Source of the DNA: Thiothrix fructosivorans
Lineage (GTDB): Bacteria; Pseudomonadota; Gammaproteobacteria; Thiotrichales; Thiotrichaceae
NCBI RefSeq assembly: GCF_017349355.1
Contig: NZ_JAFMPM010000006.1
Location: 806,001-870,000, forward strand
DNA length: 64,000 bases
Direction of reading: 5' to 3'
Shown here in pieces: positions 16,348 to 24,208 of this stretch (its first letter is position 1; each line of letters starts with the position of its first letter). Below the pieces are notes generated by a model that was not told where the DNA came from, did no database searches, and was given only the letters and a program-made list of their open reading frames with translations. Both the position numbers and the translations under genes were made by a program.

Positions 16348-17580
16348 ATGAGCACTACCGCCACTCCCTACGAAGTCCTCCATGAAGAAGGTCACGTGCC
16401 TGTTAAATCTTGGACAAAAGGTGTGCCTTTCGACGACAACTCCAAAAAGCAATTGCTGAACATTGCGCAGATGCCGTTTATTCACCAGTGGGTGGCGGCG
16501 ATGCCGGATGTGCATCTGGGCAAAGGTGCAACGATTGGCAGCGTGATTCCGACCGTGGGGGCGATTATTCCGGCGGCGGTGGGCGTGGATTTGGGCTGCG
16601 GGATGATGGCGGCGAAAACCACCTTGACCGCATCCGACTTGCCCGATTCGTTGGAGGCAATGCGTAGCAAAATTGAGAAAGTTGTTCCGCATGGGCGCGT
16701 GGCGATTCGTGGTAAACGCGATACCGGCAGTTGGGGTGATCCGCCGGACGATGTGCTGGAAAAATGGTTGGCGTTGAGTGCGGGTTTCCAGCGGTTGTGC
16801 GAGAAGCACCCGTTCCTGAAAAACACCAATAACTTGAAGCATTTGGGGACGCTGGGTACGGGCAACCATTTCATCGAGGTGTGTCTGGATGAAACCCAAA
16901 CCGTGTGGGTGATGTTGCACAGCGGGTCACGCGGGGTGGGCAATGCCATCGGTACGCACTTTATCGAGCAGGCGAAAAAGGATATGGAACGCTATTTCAT
17001 CCATCTGCCGGATAAGGATTTGGCGTACATCCCCGAAGGTAGCCCGCATTTCCGCGACTACGTGGAGGCGGTGGCGTGGGCGCAGGATTTCGCGCAAGCC
17101 AACCGCGAGCTGATGATGGCGCGTACTTTGCAGGCGATCCGCGAGGTGTTGCCGATCCCGTTCACGGCGGACGTGGAGGCGGTGAATTGCCACCACAACT
17201 ACATCAGCCGCGAACACCATTACGGCAAGGATGTGTGGGTGACGCGCAAAGGCGCGGTGAGTGCGCAACAAGGTCAGCTTGGGATTATTCCGGGCAGCAT
17301 GGGGGCGAAATCGTTCATCGTGCGCGGGCTGGGTAATGCCGAAAGTTTTTGCAGTTGTAGCCACGGCGCGGGGCGCGTGATGTCGCGAACTGAGGCCAAA
17401 CGCCGCGTGTCGCTGGAGGAGCATAAACGCGCTGTCGCGGGGGTGGAATGCCGTGTGGATGAAAGCGTGATCGACGAAACGCCGTCGGCTTACAAGCCGA
17501 TTGATAAGGTAATGGCGGCGCAGAGTGATTTGGTGGAAGTGCTGCATACGCTCAAGCAGGTGGTGTGTGTGAAGGGTTAA
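16348..17580 (+). CDS. rtcB: RNA 3'-phosphate ligase (RNA-splicing ligase)
   Basis: 410 residues, normal RtcB length. It joins RNA 2',3'-cyclic phosphate or 3'-phosphate ends to 5'-OH ends with GTP and Mn, repairing RNA cut by metal-independent RNases. Visible active-site motifs: DLGCGMM (Cys84), GTGNHF (His174), HSGSRGVGN (His191), CHHNYISREHH (His near 282), and SHGAGRVMSR with the guanylylated His339. The ATG at 16348 is chosen because of AAGGA 8 bases upstream. No rtcA or rtcR is adjacent; the next gene is a HEPN-type protein. This is the intact parent of five other rtcB-derived segments in the window (21909, 26334, 32078, 36411, 37528). Confidence 0.95.
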   Translation: MSTTATPYEVLHEEGHVPVKSWTKGVPFDDNSKKQLLNIAQMPFIHQWVAAMPDVHLGKGATIGSVIPTVGAIIPAAVGVDLGCGMMAAKTTLTASDLPDSLEAMRSKIEKVVPHGRVAIRGKRDTGSWGDPPDDVLEKWLALSAGFQRLCEKHPFLKNTNNLKHLGTLGTGNHFIEVCLDETQTVWVMLHSGSRGVGNAIGTHFIEQAKKDMERYFIHLPDKDLAYIPEGSPHFRDYVEAVAWAQDFAQANRELMMARTLQAIREVLPIPFTADVEAVNCHHNYISREHHYGKDVWVTRKGAVSAQQGQLGIIPGSMGAKSFIVRGLGNAESFCSCSHGAGRVMSRTEAKRRVSLEEHKRAVAGVECRVDESVIDETPSAYKPIDKVMAAQSDLVEVLHTLKQVVCVKG

Positions 17581-17612
17581 TTCAAAAAATTCTGAAAGTA
17601 AGGAGTTAGATA

Positions 17613-18140
17613 ATGACTGAAAAATTGATGATAGAGCAGAAAGATGATCTCTTACTTCAAAGCTCTATGACGTATTCTTTGTTAGCTGAGTTACATAATC
17701 ATGGATTTGTAAAATCCGATTATTTCGAAAAAATGAACTTTGGAACTCCGTGGTTTAAGTCTCACTTACAGAAAATGGGTGTGGGTAATAAGGGGTTCGT
17801 CATGATCGCCCTCTATTCAATGTTGGTTCTTCCGAAGGAGGTTATGCAGAATACTTACCCGACAGAATACGAAAACATTCGTGAGTTTGTAAAAAAAAAT
17901 GCACGAAATATCACCTCAACTTATAAGAGTGATATTCAAAATGTAGATTTTATTCGGCATATCAGAAATGCGGTTGCTCATGCAAACGTGGAAGTCAGAT
18001 CAAATGACGTGATTATTTTTTATGACAAAAATTCTCATAAAGAAGAGTTTAAGTGTGAATTCCCCATCGACAAACTGGGGGAACTATTGAATAAACTTCA
18101 ATCTATTCACTTTAAATATATTAACCTCACATACACCTAG
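17613..18140 (+). CDS. HEPN-domain protein, possible RNase
   Basis: 175 residues, low GC compared with rtcB. The segment NVDFIRHIRNAVAHANVEVRSNDVIIFYDKNS contains R-N-A-V-A-H, the Rx4-6H motif that marks catalytic HEPN RNases, within an all-alpha protein followed by a short beta segment. It resembles plasmid-encoded HEPN proteins of unknown role. It begins 33 bp after rtcB on the same strand with a GTAAGGAGT ribosome site, so it may be co-transcribed with the RNA ligase. A pairing of an RNase with an RNA ligase is suggestive, but the base composition hints at separate acquisition. Assignment rests on the motif and the flanking NVDFIRHIRN sequence. Confidence 0.6.
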   Translation: MTEKLMIEQKDDLLLQSSMTYSLLAELHNHGFVKSDYFEKMNFGTPWFKSHLQKMGVGNKGFVMIALYSMLVLPKEVMQNTYPTEYENIREFVKKNARNITSTYKSDIQNVDFIRHIRNAVAHANVEVRSNDVIIFYDKNSHKEEFKCEFPIDKLGELLNKLQSIHFKYINLTYT

Positions 18141-18156
18141 GAAAAACTGCTTAATA

Positions 18157-18260
18157 CTACCTCTCCAACCGTAAAATACCACTCACTACCCAATCGCTGA
18201 GGTAAAAGTTGGTTTGCTGAATCACCATCGTATAGGGCTTGATTGCTGAAATCAGCCCTT
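18157..18260 (-). pseudogene. DUF3368 PIN-like toxin, C-terminal remnant
   Basis: Open frame reading AKEKGLISAIKPYTMVIQQTNFYLSDWVVSGILRLER then stop. This matches the C-terminus of DUF3368 PIN-type proteins, the usual partner encoded directly after UPF0175 antitoxins. Here it is fused by deletion to the end of the UPF0175 frame in another reading frame. The rest of the toxin is gone from this site. Confidence 0.6.
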
Positions 18261-18434
18261 TTTCCTTGGCACACAACAATCGCGCAATGTCTTCAATTCC
18301 GCTTCAAGTTCGCCGGGGTCGTAGTTAACCACCGGAATATCGCGTTTCGCGCATTCTTCGTAAAAGCGGTAACGATCTATGCCTGCAAACTCACAAGCAG
18401 CGGATATTCCCGCTGCATGAAACAGGGCAATACC

Positions 18435-19840
18435 CATCTCCTTATACACAAATCAATCCATTCCCAACTCACTAGCCATCTGAATACCATAAATACAGTC
18501 CAGCACTCGTGAATAGCCCAACCAGATACTTTTAGCCCCCGGTTCGCCATCGGATTTTCTGCCCAAAAAGCCACCCAGTTCTGCCAGATTGCGGATCACT
18601 TGATTGAGGGTAGGTATGCCATCGGGTAGTGCTTTTTTGCCGAGCCGGAAGGATACTTTCCATTCCAGCGGGTCAAACACCAGATCAGCCGGAAGTTCTG
18701 GGCAGGTACGCCCCAACCGCATCAGAAACATAATCCGCCAAGCCACCATGATGTAGAGCGCGAGGGCTTTTTCGATGCGCTCTTTGGTCTCCAGTTGCAG
18801 TTTTTCGACGCGACAGCCAACTTTCAGGACATCAAAAAACATTTCGATTTCCCAACGCGCTCGATACCAGTCGATAAGTTCACAGGCAGCATCGGCTGTT
18901 TCCACACAACGGTTGGTGACTAAACGCCAAATGAGGGGCGATTTTCCGGCGGGTGGGTTAATTTCTTTGGCTTGAACCAAGGTCAATAGCATCGGATGCT
19001 GACTCTTGGGACGCAAGGTATAACGTAACACCTTGATTTCTTGTACCACTTTGCGGGGCTTTTCACCCTGCTTGCGCGGTTTGGTAAAGGTGATACGGGT
19101 CAACGCCTGTTGTTGCTCAATGGCATCCCACAGTTTGAGGTCATCTCCTAATGCACGGTTATGTTGCGCCCGTATCAGCAGGTCAGCCGGGTAATTCAAG
19201 GCTTGCGCCCGTTGGAGCAAGTCGTAAAAGTCGCTTTCACGGTCGCCAGCATAGATGAAGCGGTGTTCAGGGCAGCGTGCCGCCAGTTCGGCTACCCGTT
19301 CATACCCTTCAATCCAACGACGGCTTTCTTTGATGCTGGGGTTGGCTTGGTCGGCCGCTTTGCTCAATCCCCGTGACCACATCCACGTATCGGTGATGCC
19401 CAACGGCAAACGTTCTGGGGTAATACACAAGGTCGGATGCAGGTACATCCCGCGTTGCTTATCGTAGGATAACCGCCCCAAGCCCTCGGTTTCCTGTCCA
19501 TTGAAGTCCAGTTCGGTCGTATCTTGAATACACAGGATAATCCGCGAGTCTTGTTGACGAATTCGGCACTCTGTCGCTTCAAAGTGGGATGCCATCAAAG
19601 CATCATGGCTCACCGCTTCATTCCAGAAGAAACGGTACGTCGCCAAGGTGCTTGACCAACTCTGGCAAGCCTTGGGGATACTGGATTGGGGCACTTTTAG
19701 CATGGCGTTGAGAATATGGGCTGCGCGTGTTTCGAGGCGCTTGTCTCCCAAATCAAGATCGGTGAGTTCGCTAGATGACCAGTTCATGGGTGTAAATTGC
19801 TTATCTTACATCAGCTTGGGAACTTGTGTATAAGGAGATG
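18435..19840 (-). mobile_element. IS4-family element (IS50-like), complete
   Basis: 1406 bp. Perfect 17-bp terminal inverted repeats: CATCTCCTTATACACAA (18435-18451) and its complement (19824-19840). Flanked by the 9-bp direct repeat GGCAATACC (18426-18434 and 19841-19849), the target-duplication length typical of IS50/Tn5-like elements. One transposase gene. The target is a UPF0175 gene. Confidence 0.95.
18453..19787 (-). CDS. IS4-family transposase
   Basis: 444 residues. N-terminal MNWSSSELTDLDLGDKRLETRAAHILNAMLKVPQSSIPKACQSWSSTLATYRFFWNE is the Tn5-type DNA-binding region. The catalytic core includes CIQDTTELDFNGQ (first Asp), YAGDRESDFYDLL (second Asp), and the YREK signature WYRARWEIEMFFDVLK with the catalytic Glu. 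The length and motifs are those of an intact IS50/Tn5-like DDE transposase. It nearly fills the element. No frameshift seen. Confidence 0.93.
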   Translation of the reverse strand: MNWSSSELTDLDLGDKRLETRAAHILNAMLKVPQSSIPKACQSWSSTLATYRFFWNEAVSHDALMASHFEATECRIRQQDSRIILCIQDTTELDFNGQETEGLGRLSYDKQRGMYLHPTLCITPERLPLGITDTWMWSRGLSKAADQANPSIKESRRWIEGYERVAELAARCPEHRFIYAGDRESDFYDLLQRAQALNYPADLLIRAQHNRALGDDLKLWDAIEQQQALTRITFTKPRKQGEKPRKVVQEIKVLRYTLRPKSQHPMLLTLVQAKEINPPAGKSPLIWRLVTNRCVETADAACELIDWYRARWEIEMFFDVLKVGCRVEKLQLETKERIEKALALYIMVAWRIMFLMRLGRTCPELPADLVFDPLEWKVSFRLGKKALPDGIPTLNQVIRNLAELGGFLGRKSDGEPGAKSIWLGYSRVLDCIYGIQMASELGMD

Positions 19841-19983
19841 GGCAATACCCGCTTCCAGCTTGATTTGCTTTTCCAGTTCGGGAAGCGTGCTGTGCCCCAA
19901 GTCTTCGGGTATCTCCAGTATAATTTGCATGTTGAACACCTGTATTTGCGTTTCCATACTCCATCATAACGTGAGATTTCCGC

Positions 19984-20265
19984 ATGACCTACCAAGAATT
20001 CTACGCCCACATCGACTGCCGTTTCCCCTATCACGACACCGCCGCATGGCAGCAACTCATTGCGCAATCGCTGGAAATCGGTGGCGATGCGCCGTTTCTG
20101 GTGTTGCATGAAATTTGCCGCTTGCCTACATCCGTCACCCTAAATCTTGAGCAGCACTTGGCGATGTATGCCTACTGGAAAGTGGCGTTTTCTCACCCCA
20201 TGCAAGACATCGTTGAACCCCGCATCATACCCGTATGTTCCAGCAAGCAGCTTGTCTGCTGCTGA
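19984..20265 (+). pseudogene. Truncated copy of the conserved hypothetical at 38459
   Basis: The first about 80 residues (MTYQEFYAHIDCRFPYHDTAAWQQLIAQSLEIGGDAPF...FSHPMQDIVEP) match the 139-residue protein at 38459-38878 almost exactly. Homology then breaks at about 20220, inside the hipA 3' end, and 13 unrelated residues follow before a stop. The break shows that the hipBA segment, or a deletion next to it, removed the 3' half. The function of the family is unknown to me. Confidence 0.85.
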
Positions 20266-21500
20266 ATGCTATCCCGCAAGTTTGCTGCAAACTCCTGTTC
20301 TGCCGATGTTTTCAATACACACGCCGCCCACACGCGGGGCAATTGTTCCACGACCTGCTTGCACATGGCGATCAGTGTTGCCTGCACCAGTGAGCGCGAC
20401 AGACCACAACTCGCGGCAAAATCTGCCAATTGAAAGGCGGAGATACGAGTATCTAAGTCATCCCCCAACGCCATCGCCAGTTCCTGCTGGTATTCGGGAT
20501 ACACCGCGATATTGATCAGATCGTAGCAAGGTGCAGGTTCGATACCGTTTTTGCCGACGAAAAAGCTGATGTTTTTACCGTGAGCATCCCAGTTGCTGAT
20601 GATGAGGTTGAACAATACCCATGCCAACAAGGTTTTACGCGCTAGGGCGGGTGAATGGCATTGGTCACAGAAGGCGAATAAACGCGGCAGGCTTGCACCC
20701 TCGCGGATATTGGCTACGTCGCGGCTGTTGCCGAAATTGCGTTCGTATTTGTATTCGGGCGGTAAATCCAAGGCTTGGCAGCCGTCGATCAAATGGCGGC
20801 GCAATACCGTATCGCCTTGGCGTTTGCGGTCGAAGCGTGTCACCAGCAAAGCACGATGTTGCCCAAAACGCCGCAATTCCACTTCAGCAACGTTTAAGCC
20901 AATGGCTTTGGCAAGCTGCATCAACAAGTATTCATTCAGCACCACATGGTTCTGGTTAGCGGGTTCAAACTTTAGAATATGGGTCGAGCATAACTTACCT
21001 TCACCAAAAGCTAACTCGCCTTGCGTATCGGCTAACACGTTGATTTTATGTTGTACGCCTGCGACGGATAGGCGCGGCTTGCTATCCCAGACGATCAGGT
21101 TGCGGGTGGGTAAGTTATTGAGGCGTTCCTGCAATTCGGTGGGGGCGATGTTGCGTAAGCTGGTCGGTGTCGATGGGGCGTTTTCAGGCAGAAATTGCAA
21201 TGCGCCGGGGGTATCTGCACCTAATGCGCGGATGATGCCAAAGGTGTTGGCACGGCTTAGTTGCTGGTGTTCCAGCAGGGTGTCGAAGCCTTGACCTTCT
21301 GGCAGCAAGTTGCGTAAGAAGCGTTGCATTGTTGGATGGCTTCCTGCTGAAGTGAGCGGTAAGTGTGGCGAAATCGCAAAGCCGTTTGCCTGCCATGCGG
21401 CAGTGTATGCCAGCGTTAATTGCCCCTGTGCGTCGGTTTGTAGAAAACCGATGGGTTGTTCCCCAAAGCAAACTTGTAGGCGGTGTTCAAACCCAGTCAT
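20193..21500 (-). CDS. hipA: HipA-family serine/threonine kinase toxin
   Basis: 435 residues. HipA N-terminal subdomain (GEQPIGFLQTDAQGQLTLAYTAAW), then SVAGVQHKINVL (Gly-rich loop and the autophosphorylated-serine region), LNEYLLMQLAKAIGLNVAEVEL, LLVTRFDR, the catalytic NLIISNWDAHGKNISFF (D and N) and PCYDLINIAVYP (metal-binding D). HipA toxins phosphorylate aminoacyl-tRNA synthetases and induce persistence. It overlaps hipB by 14 bp. The last about eight codons lie in DNA shared with the truncated gene on the other strand, so the natural C-terminus may have been replaced at the recombination point. Confidence 0.92.
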   Translation of the reverse strand: MTGFEHRLQVCFGEQPIGFLQTDAQGQLTLAYTAAWQANGFAISPHLPLTSAGSHPTMQRFLRNLLPEGQGFDTLLEHQQLSRANTFGIIRALGADTPGALQFLPENAPSTPTSLRNIAPTELQERLNNLPTRNLIVWDSKPRLSVAGVQHKINVLADTQGELAFGEGKLCSTHILKFEPANQNHVVLNEYLLMQLAKAIGLNVAEVELRRFGQHRALLVTRFDRKRQGDTVLRRHLIDGCQALDLPPEYKYERNFGNSRDVANIREGASLPRLFAFCDQCHSPALARKTLLAWVLFNLIISNWDAHGKNISFFVGKNGIEPAPCYDLINIAVYPEYQQELAMALGDDLDTRISAFQLADFAASCGLSRSLVQATLIAMCKQVVEQLPRVWAACVLKTSAEQEFAANLRDSIQQQTSCLLEHTGMMRGSTMSCMG

Positions 21501-21762
21501 CGCTCTCGCCCTCCGTCCACGTTTCCACGGTTAGTGTGATGCCTAGCCCGTTTAACACTTGCAGTAATGTGCCGAGTTGTGCGCCGTGGTGTCCGCGCTC
21601 CAGCTTGCTTAGGGTATCTTTGGCAACGCCGAGTAAGGCGGCGGCATCGTCAATGCGTAAGCCTGATTGAGTGCGTTTGGCGCGGATGAATTGCCCTAGC
21701 AGTTCGGGGGTGAGTGCGCCGGATTGCTGGGGCGTGGGAAGTGGTGTGAGCGGTCTTGCCAT
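21487..21762 (-). CDS. hipB: HipB-family antitoxin
   Basis: 91 residues with a Cro/C1-type helix-turn-helix: LLGQFIRAKRTQSGLRIDDAAALLGVAKDTLSKLERGHHGAQLGTLLQVLNGLGITLTV (about 21-80). HipB neutralises HipA and represses the operon through paired palindromic operators; two such palindromes lie just upstream. The start at 21760-21762 is followed by a Pro-rich tail. Overlaps hipA, so translationally coupled. GC and codon use differ little from the surrounding genes. Confidence 0.92.
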   Translation of the reverse strand: MARPLTPLPTPQQSGALTPELLGQFIRAKRTQSGLRIDDAAALLGVAKDTLSKLERGHHGAQLGTLLQVLNGLGITLTVETWTEGESDDWV

Positions 21763-21773
21763 GGTGCGTTACC

Positions 21774-21845
21774 ATTATTCCTGCTATGCAAGGAATAATA
21801 GCGTATCGCGAGTAATATGCAAGGTTGTTCCTGCTAACGCAGGAA
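21774..21845 (-). promoter_or_regulatory. Two palindromic HipB-type operators
   Basis: TTCC-N10-GGAA occurs twice: within ATTATTCCTGCTATGCAAGG (starting 21774, arms ATTATTCC/GGAATAAT) and TTCCTGCTAACGCAGGAA (21828-21845). The centres are 50 bp apart, about five helical turns, as expected for cooperative HipB dimers. E. coli HipB uses TATCC-N8-GGATA boxes, so spacing differs slightly here. Confidence 0.7.
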
Positions 21846-21908
21846 TAAATAGAAAGATAGGGCTTTTATCTTTTTAAGGCGTAACCAACGACAAGCAAGG
21901 AAAATACC

Positions 21909-22652
21909 ATGAGCACTACCGCCACTTCCTATGAAGTCCTCCACGAAGCAGGCCACGCGCCTGTTAAGGCGTAGACTAAAGGCGTGCCTTTTGACGACAA
22001 CTCCAAAAAGCAATTGCTGAACATTGCGCAGATGCCATTTATTCACCAGTGGGTGGCGGCGATGCCGGATGTGCATTTGGGAAAAGGTGCGACGATTGGC
22101 AGCGTGATTCCGACCGTGGGGGCGATTATTCCGGCGGCGGTGGACGTGGATTTGGGTTGCGGGATGATGGCGGCGAAAACCACCTTGACCGCAGCCGACT
22201 TGCCCGATTCGTTGGAGGTGTTGCCGACCCCGTTTACGGCGGACGTGGAGGCGGTGAATTGCCACCACAACTACATCAGCCGCGAACACCATTACGGCAA
22301 GGATGTGTGGGTGACGCGCAAAGGCGCGGTGAGTGCGCAAAAAGGTCAGCTTGGGATTATTCCGGGCAGCATGGGGGCGAAATCGTTCATCGTGCGCGGG
22401 CTGGGTAATGCCGAAAGTTTTTGCAGTTGCAGCCACGGCGCGGGGCGCGTGATGTCGCGTACTGAGGCGAAACGCCGCGTGTCGCTGGATGAGCATAAAC
22501 GCGCCGTTGCGGGGGTGGAATGCCGTGTGGATGAAAGCGTGATCGACGAAACGCCGTCGGCTTACAAGCCGATTGATAAGGTGATGGCGGCGCAGAGTGA
22601 TTTGGTGGAAGTGCTGCATACGTTGAAGCAAGTAGTGTGTGTGAAGGGGTAA
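21909..22652 (+). pseudogene. rtcB pseudogene with internal deletion
   Basis: Starts like rtcB (MSTTATSYEVLHEAGHAPVKA), then an in-frame TAG at codon 22 (21972-21974). The frame continues with the RtcB N-terminal domain up to SDLPDSLE-like residues (about 103) and jumps at about 22220 directly to VLPTPFTADVEAVNCHHNY (about residue 268 of the parent), losing about 165 codons. The C-terminal part through VVCVKG is intact. It keeps the ribosome site but not the upstream inverted repeat. Non-functional as a ligase because His174 and His191 motifs are gone. Confidence 0.92.
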
Positions 22653-22657
22653 AAATC

Positions 22658-22687
22658 ATTCTCCCCGACCTTTGAGGAGGGGAGAAT
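22658..22687 (+). terminator. Hairpin after the rtcB pseudogene
   Basis: ATTCTCCCC (22658-22666) pairs with GGGGAGAAT (22679-22687), loop 12 bases, 6 bp after the stop. There is no strong T-tract, so efficiency is uncertain. Confidence 0.5.
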
Positions 22688-23046
22688 ATCAGCTCAAATT
22701 AACTCGTTGATAGGTAAGTAACTATCCCAAAGTTATCGTGTCTAATGCCAACCATCTATAAATTTCTTTGGTTTAAGATGGGTAATTATCGCGTCATCCA
22801 CCATTCATACAGCATCATTAAACTCCCCGTTACAAATCCAAAAAACATACCAAAAAGAATATCTATTAACACTTTGTACTCATTAAAGTGCCATGTAAAA
22901 ACCCCGGTAACTAACCAAACTAAGAGTGGCGCAACTAAGTTGCCAAAAAACATTATGACTCCATATGCACCAGCGAAGAGGAAACAAACTTTCAGCCATA
23001 TTTTTAATTTAAATCGACATGATAATGTCTGCTTATTATTTTTTAA

Positions 23047-24103
23047 GGCTCAATATGTGTTTCAGGGTCTTATCGCAGCAGCAGTGAAAGCAAGGAATGT
23101 AGGGCTGCTTGCCCCCGTTTCCTGAGGTTGTGCAAATACTCAAAGAGCGCAAGGTAACACGGCAGCTTTTCTTGTGAGATGCCCCGATGTGGGCGTAACC
23201 ATGAGCGCAACAGTGACCAAAAACCTTCCATCGTGTTGACGTGAACTTCATGGAAACCGTCACCATCTTCATCACGGGCATATTCGCCTGCACCATGATT
23301 GACGGTTTTGTGGGCATAACCCCATGCCTCCAACCGGCTGTAAATGTTGTACTCATCGGTGTACACCAGTGTGCTTGCCGTCACCGTTTCCAAAATCAGC
23401 GGCTTGATCGTCACTTGTTTCACATTCGCCAGCATACGGATCATGACTTCCCCCGAACGCTGGATCATGCCGAAGATGGGTGGTTTGTCCTTTTCCAGTG
23501 TCCCACGTCCCGGCGCACCTTTCAGGGCGCGGCGGCGGCCTTCACGCCCTGCATCCGCTACAGCTTCGGGATTTCCCTTGTGTCCGGCTTTGACGTAGAG
23601 TTCATCAAACTCAACATTCCCAGACAGGCTTACTGGCGTTTTTTTTCTCGACACCACGCCGTAACTGTTCCGTCATCGCCTGAATATCATCCTTGTTCAA
23701 CCCCAATTCGCGGGCGATTTGTTGGTTGGACAGATTCAACGACATCAGGTACAGGCACAACACCCACACCTTCAGCGGCTGGTGGTGACCTTCAAACACC
23801 GTCCCCGTCAGATCATCAAAACGCTTTTGGCAATCCTTACACTGGTAACGTTGGCGTTCCTGCTGGGTGTCATTCTTGCCTCGACGGATTGTTTCCTGTG
23901 AACCGCAGTGCGGACAAATCACCCCATTAGGCCAACGCAGGGAACGGACTTGCTCGAAACAGGCGGCATCACTGGTCAGGCTGGAAATACTGATGAGCGA
24001 GGTCATGAAGCCTCTCCTTGGTTATCGGAAATGGCTAACTTTACCGCTGTCCGTGACGTTTGCAATGCCAAGAAAGACAAGACCCTGAAACACATATTGA
24101 GCC
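23047..24103 (-). mobile_element. IS1595-family element
   Basis: 1057 bp. The termini are perfect 25-bp inverted repeats beginning GGCTCAATATGTGTTTCAGG (left, 23047) with the complement ending at 24103. They are flanked by the 8-bp direct repeat TTTTTTAA (23039-23046 and 24104-24111). The 8-bp duplication and the ISXO2-like transposase fit IS1595. Confidence 0.93.
23070..24006 (-). CDS. IS1595-family (ISXO2-like) transposase in two frames
   Basis: Frame 1 (24006-23611, 131 codons) holds the N-terminal zinc ribbon (CPHCG...CKDC) and the helix-turn-helix LSNQQIARELGLNKDDIQAMTEQLRRGVEKK. Frame 2 (to 23070) holds the ISXO2-like DDE core: VEFDELYVKAGHKGN, YTDEYNIYSRLEAWGYAHKTVNH and VHVNTMEGFWSLLRSWLRPHRGISQEKL. 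They meet at a run of eight A residues (VEKKN versus SRKKT). A one-base slip would give a single normal-length transposase. Either transcriptional slippage is used or the copy is dead. Confidence 0.85.
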
Positions 24104-24124
24104 TTTTTTAATTCACCTCTGGAT

Positions 24125-24208
24125 TTAATCGTCATTATTATTGCCACGTTGAGATTGAACATGATCTTTGAAAAAATCACCGGAAATTTCTTGAATTATG
24201 TAACCACC
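24125..24208 (-). pseudogene. C-terminal remnant of a toxin-like protein
   Basis: 27 codons (GGYIIQEISGDFFKDHVQSQ...) directly after, and in frame with, the stop of the immunity gene at 24209. They end TAA overlapping the start of the interrupted membrane protein. Looks like the tail of a lost toxin tip whose immunity gene is the IS-interrupted one. Short, so tentative. Confidence 0.4.

Larger units (their letters stand above)
18252..19957 (-). pseudogene. UPF0175 antitoxin-like gene split by an IS
   Basis: The N-terminal part (from 19957; METQIQVFNMQIILEIPEDLGHSTLPELEKQIKLEAGIA) and the C-terminal part (to 18252; ALFHAAGISAACEFAGIDRYRFYEECAKRDIPVVNYDPGELEAEL) are separated by an IS at 18435-19840 with a 9-bp target duplication. 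Joined, they match the intact copy at 38157-38405. The C-terminus also changes to TLRDCCVPRKKG because of a deletion into the DUF3368 gene. UPF0175 proteins act as antitoxin or DNA-binding partners of DUF3368 PIN proteins, so this was a toxin-antitoxin pair, now inactive. Confidence 0.85.
22786..24135 (-). pseudogene. Small membrane protein (immunity-like), interrupted by an IS
   Basis: Removing the IS (23047-24103) and one copy of its 8-bp duplication restores a 94-codon frame: MTIKSRGELKNNKQTL at 24135 continuing to ...MMLYEWWMTR, stop at 22786. The restored protein has two or three transmembrane segments (WLKVCFLFAGAYGVIMFFGNLV, LLVWLVTGVFTW, IDILFGMFFGFVTGSLMM). Its ATG overlaps the end of a toxin-like reading frame (24125-24208), the arrangement of toxin/immunity pairs, so I infer an immunity protein for a membrane-active or periplasmic toxin. 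Disrupted at codon 9-10. Confidence 0.7.

Noticed and set aside
16270-17547. Minus-strand frames opposite rtcB repeated at each rtcB copy
   Set aside because: They follow rtcB wherever it is copied and contain no conserved motif; shadows only.
20193-22652. hipBA plus rtcB pseudogene as a single mobile island with attachment sites
   Set aside because: No integrase and no direct repeats bounding this segment could be found; recombination between duplicated sequences explains the layout.
22745-23125. Plus-strand frame of 126 codons left of the IS1595 element
   Set aside because: It runs into the IS and lies opposite the minus-strand membrane protein, which gives a more coherent translation.
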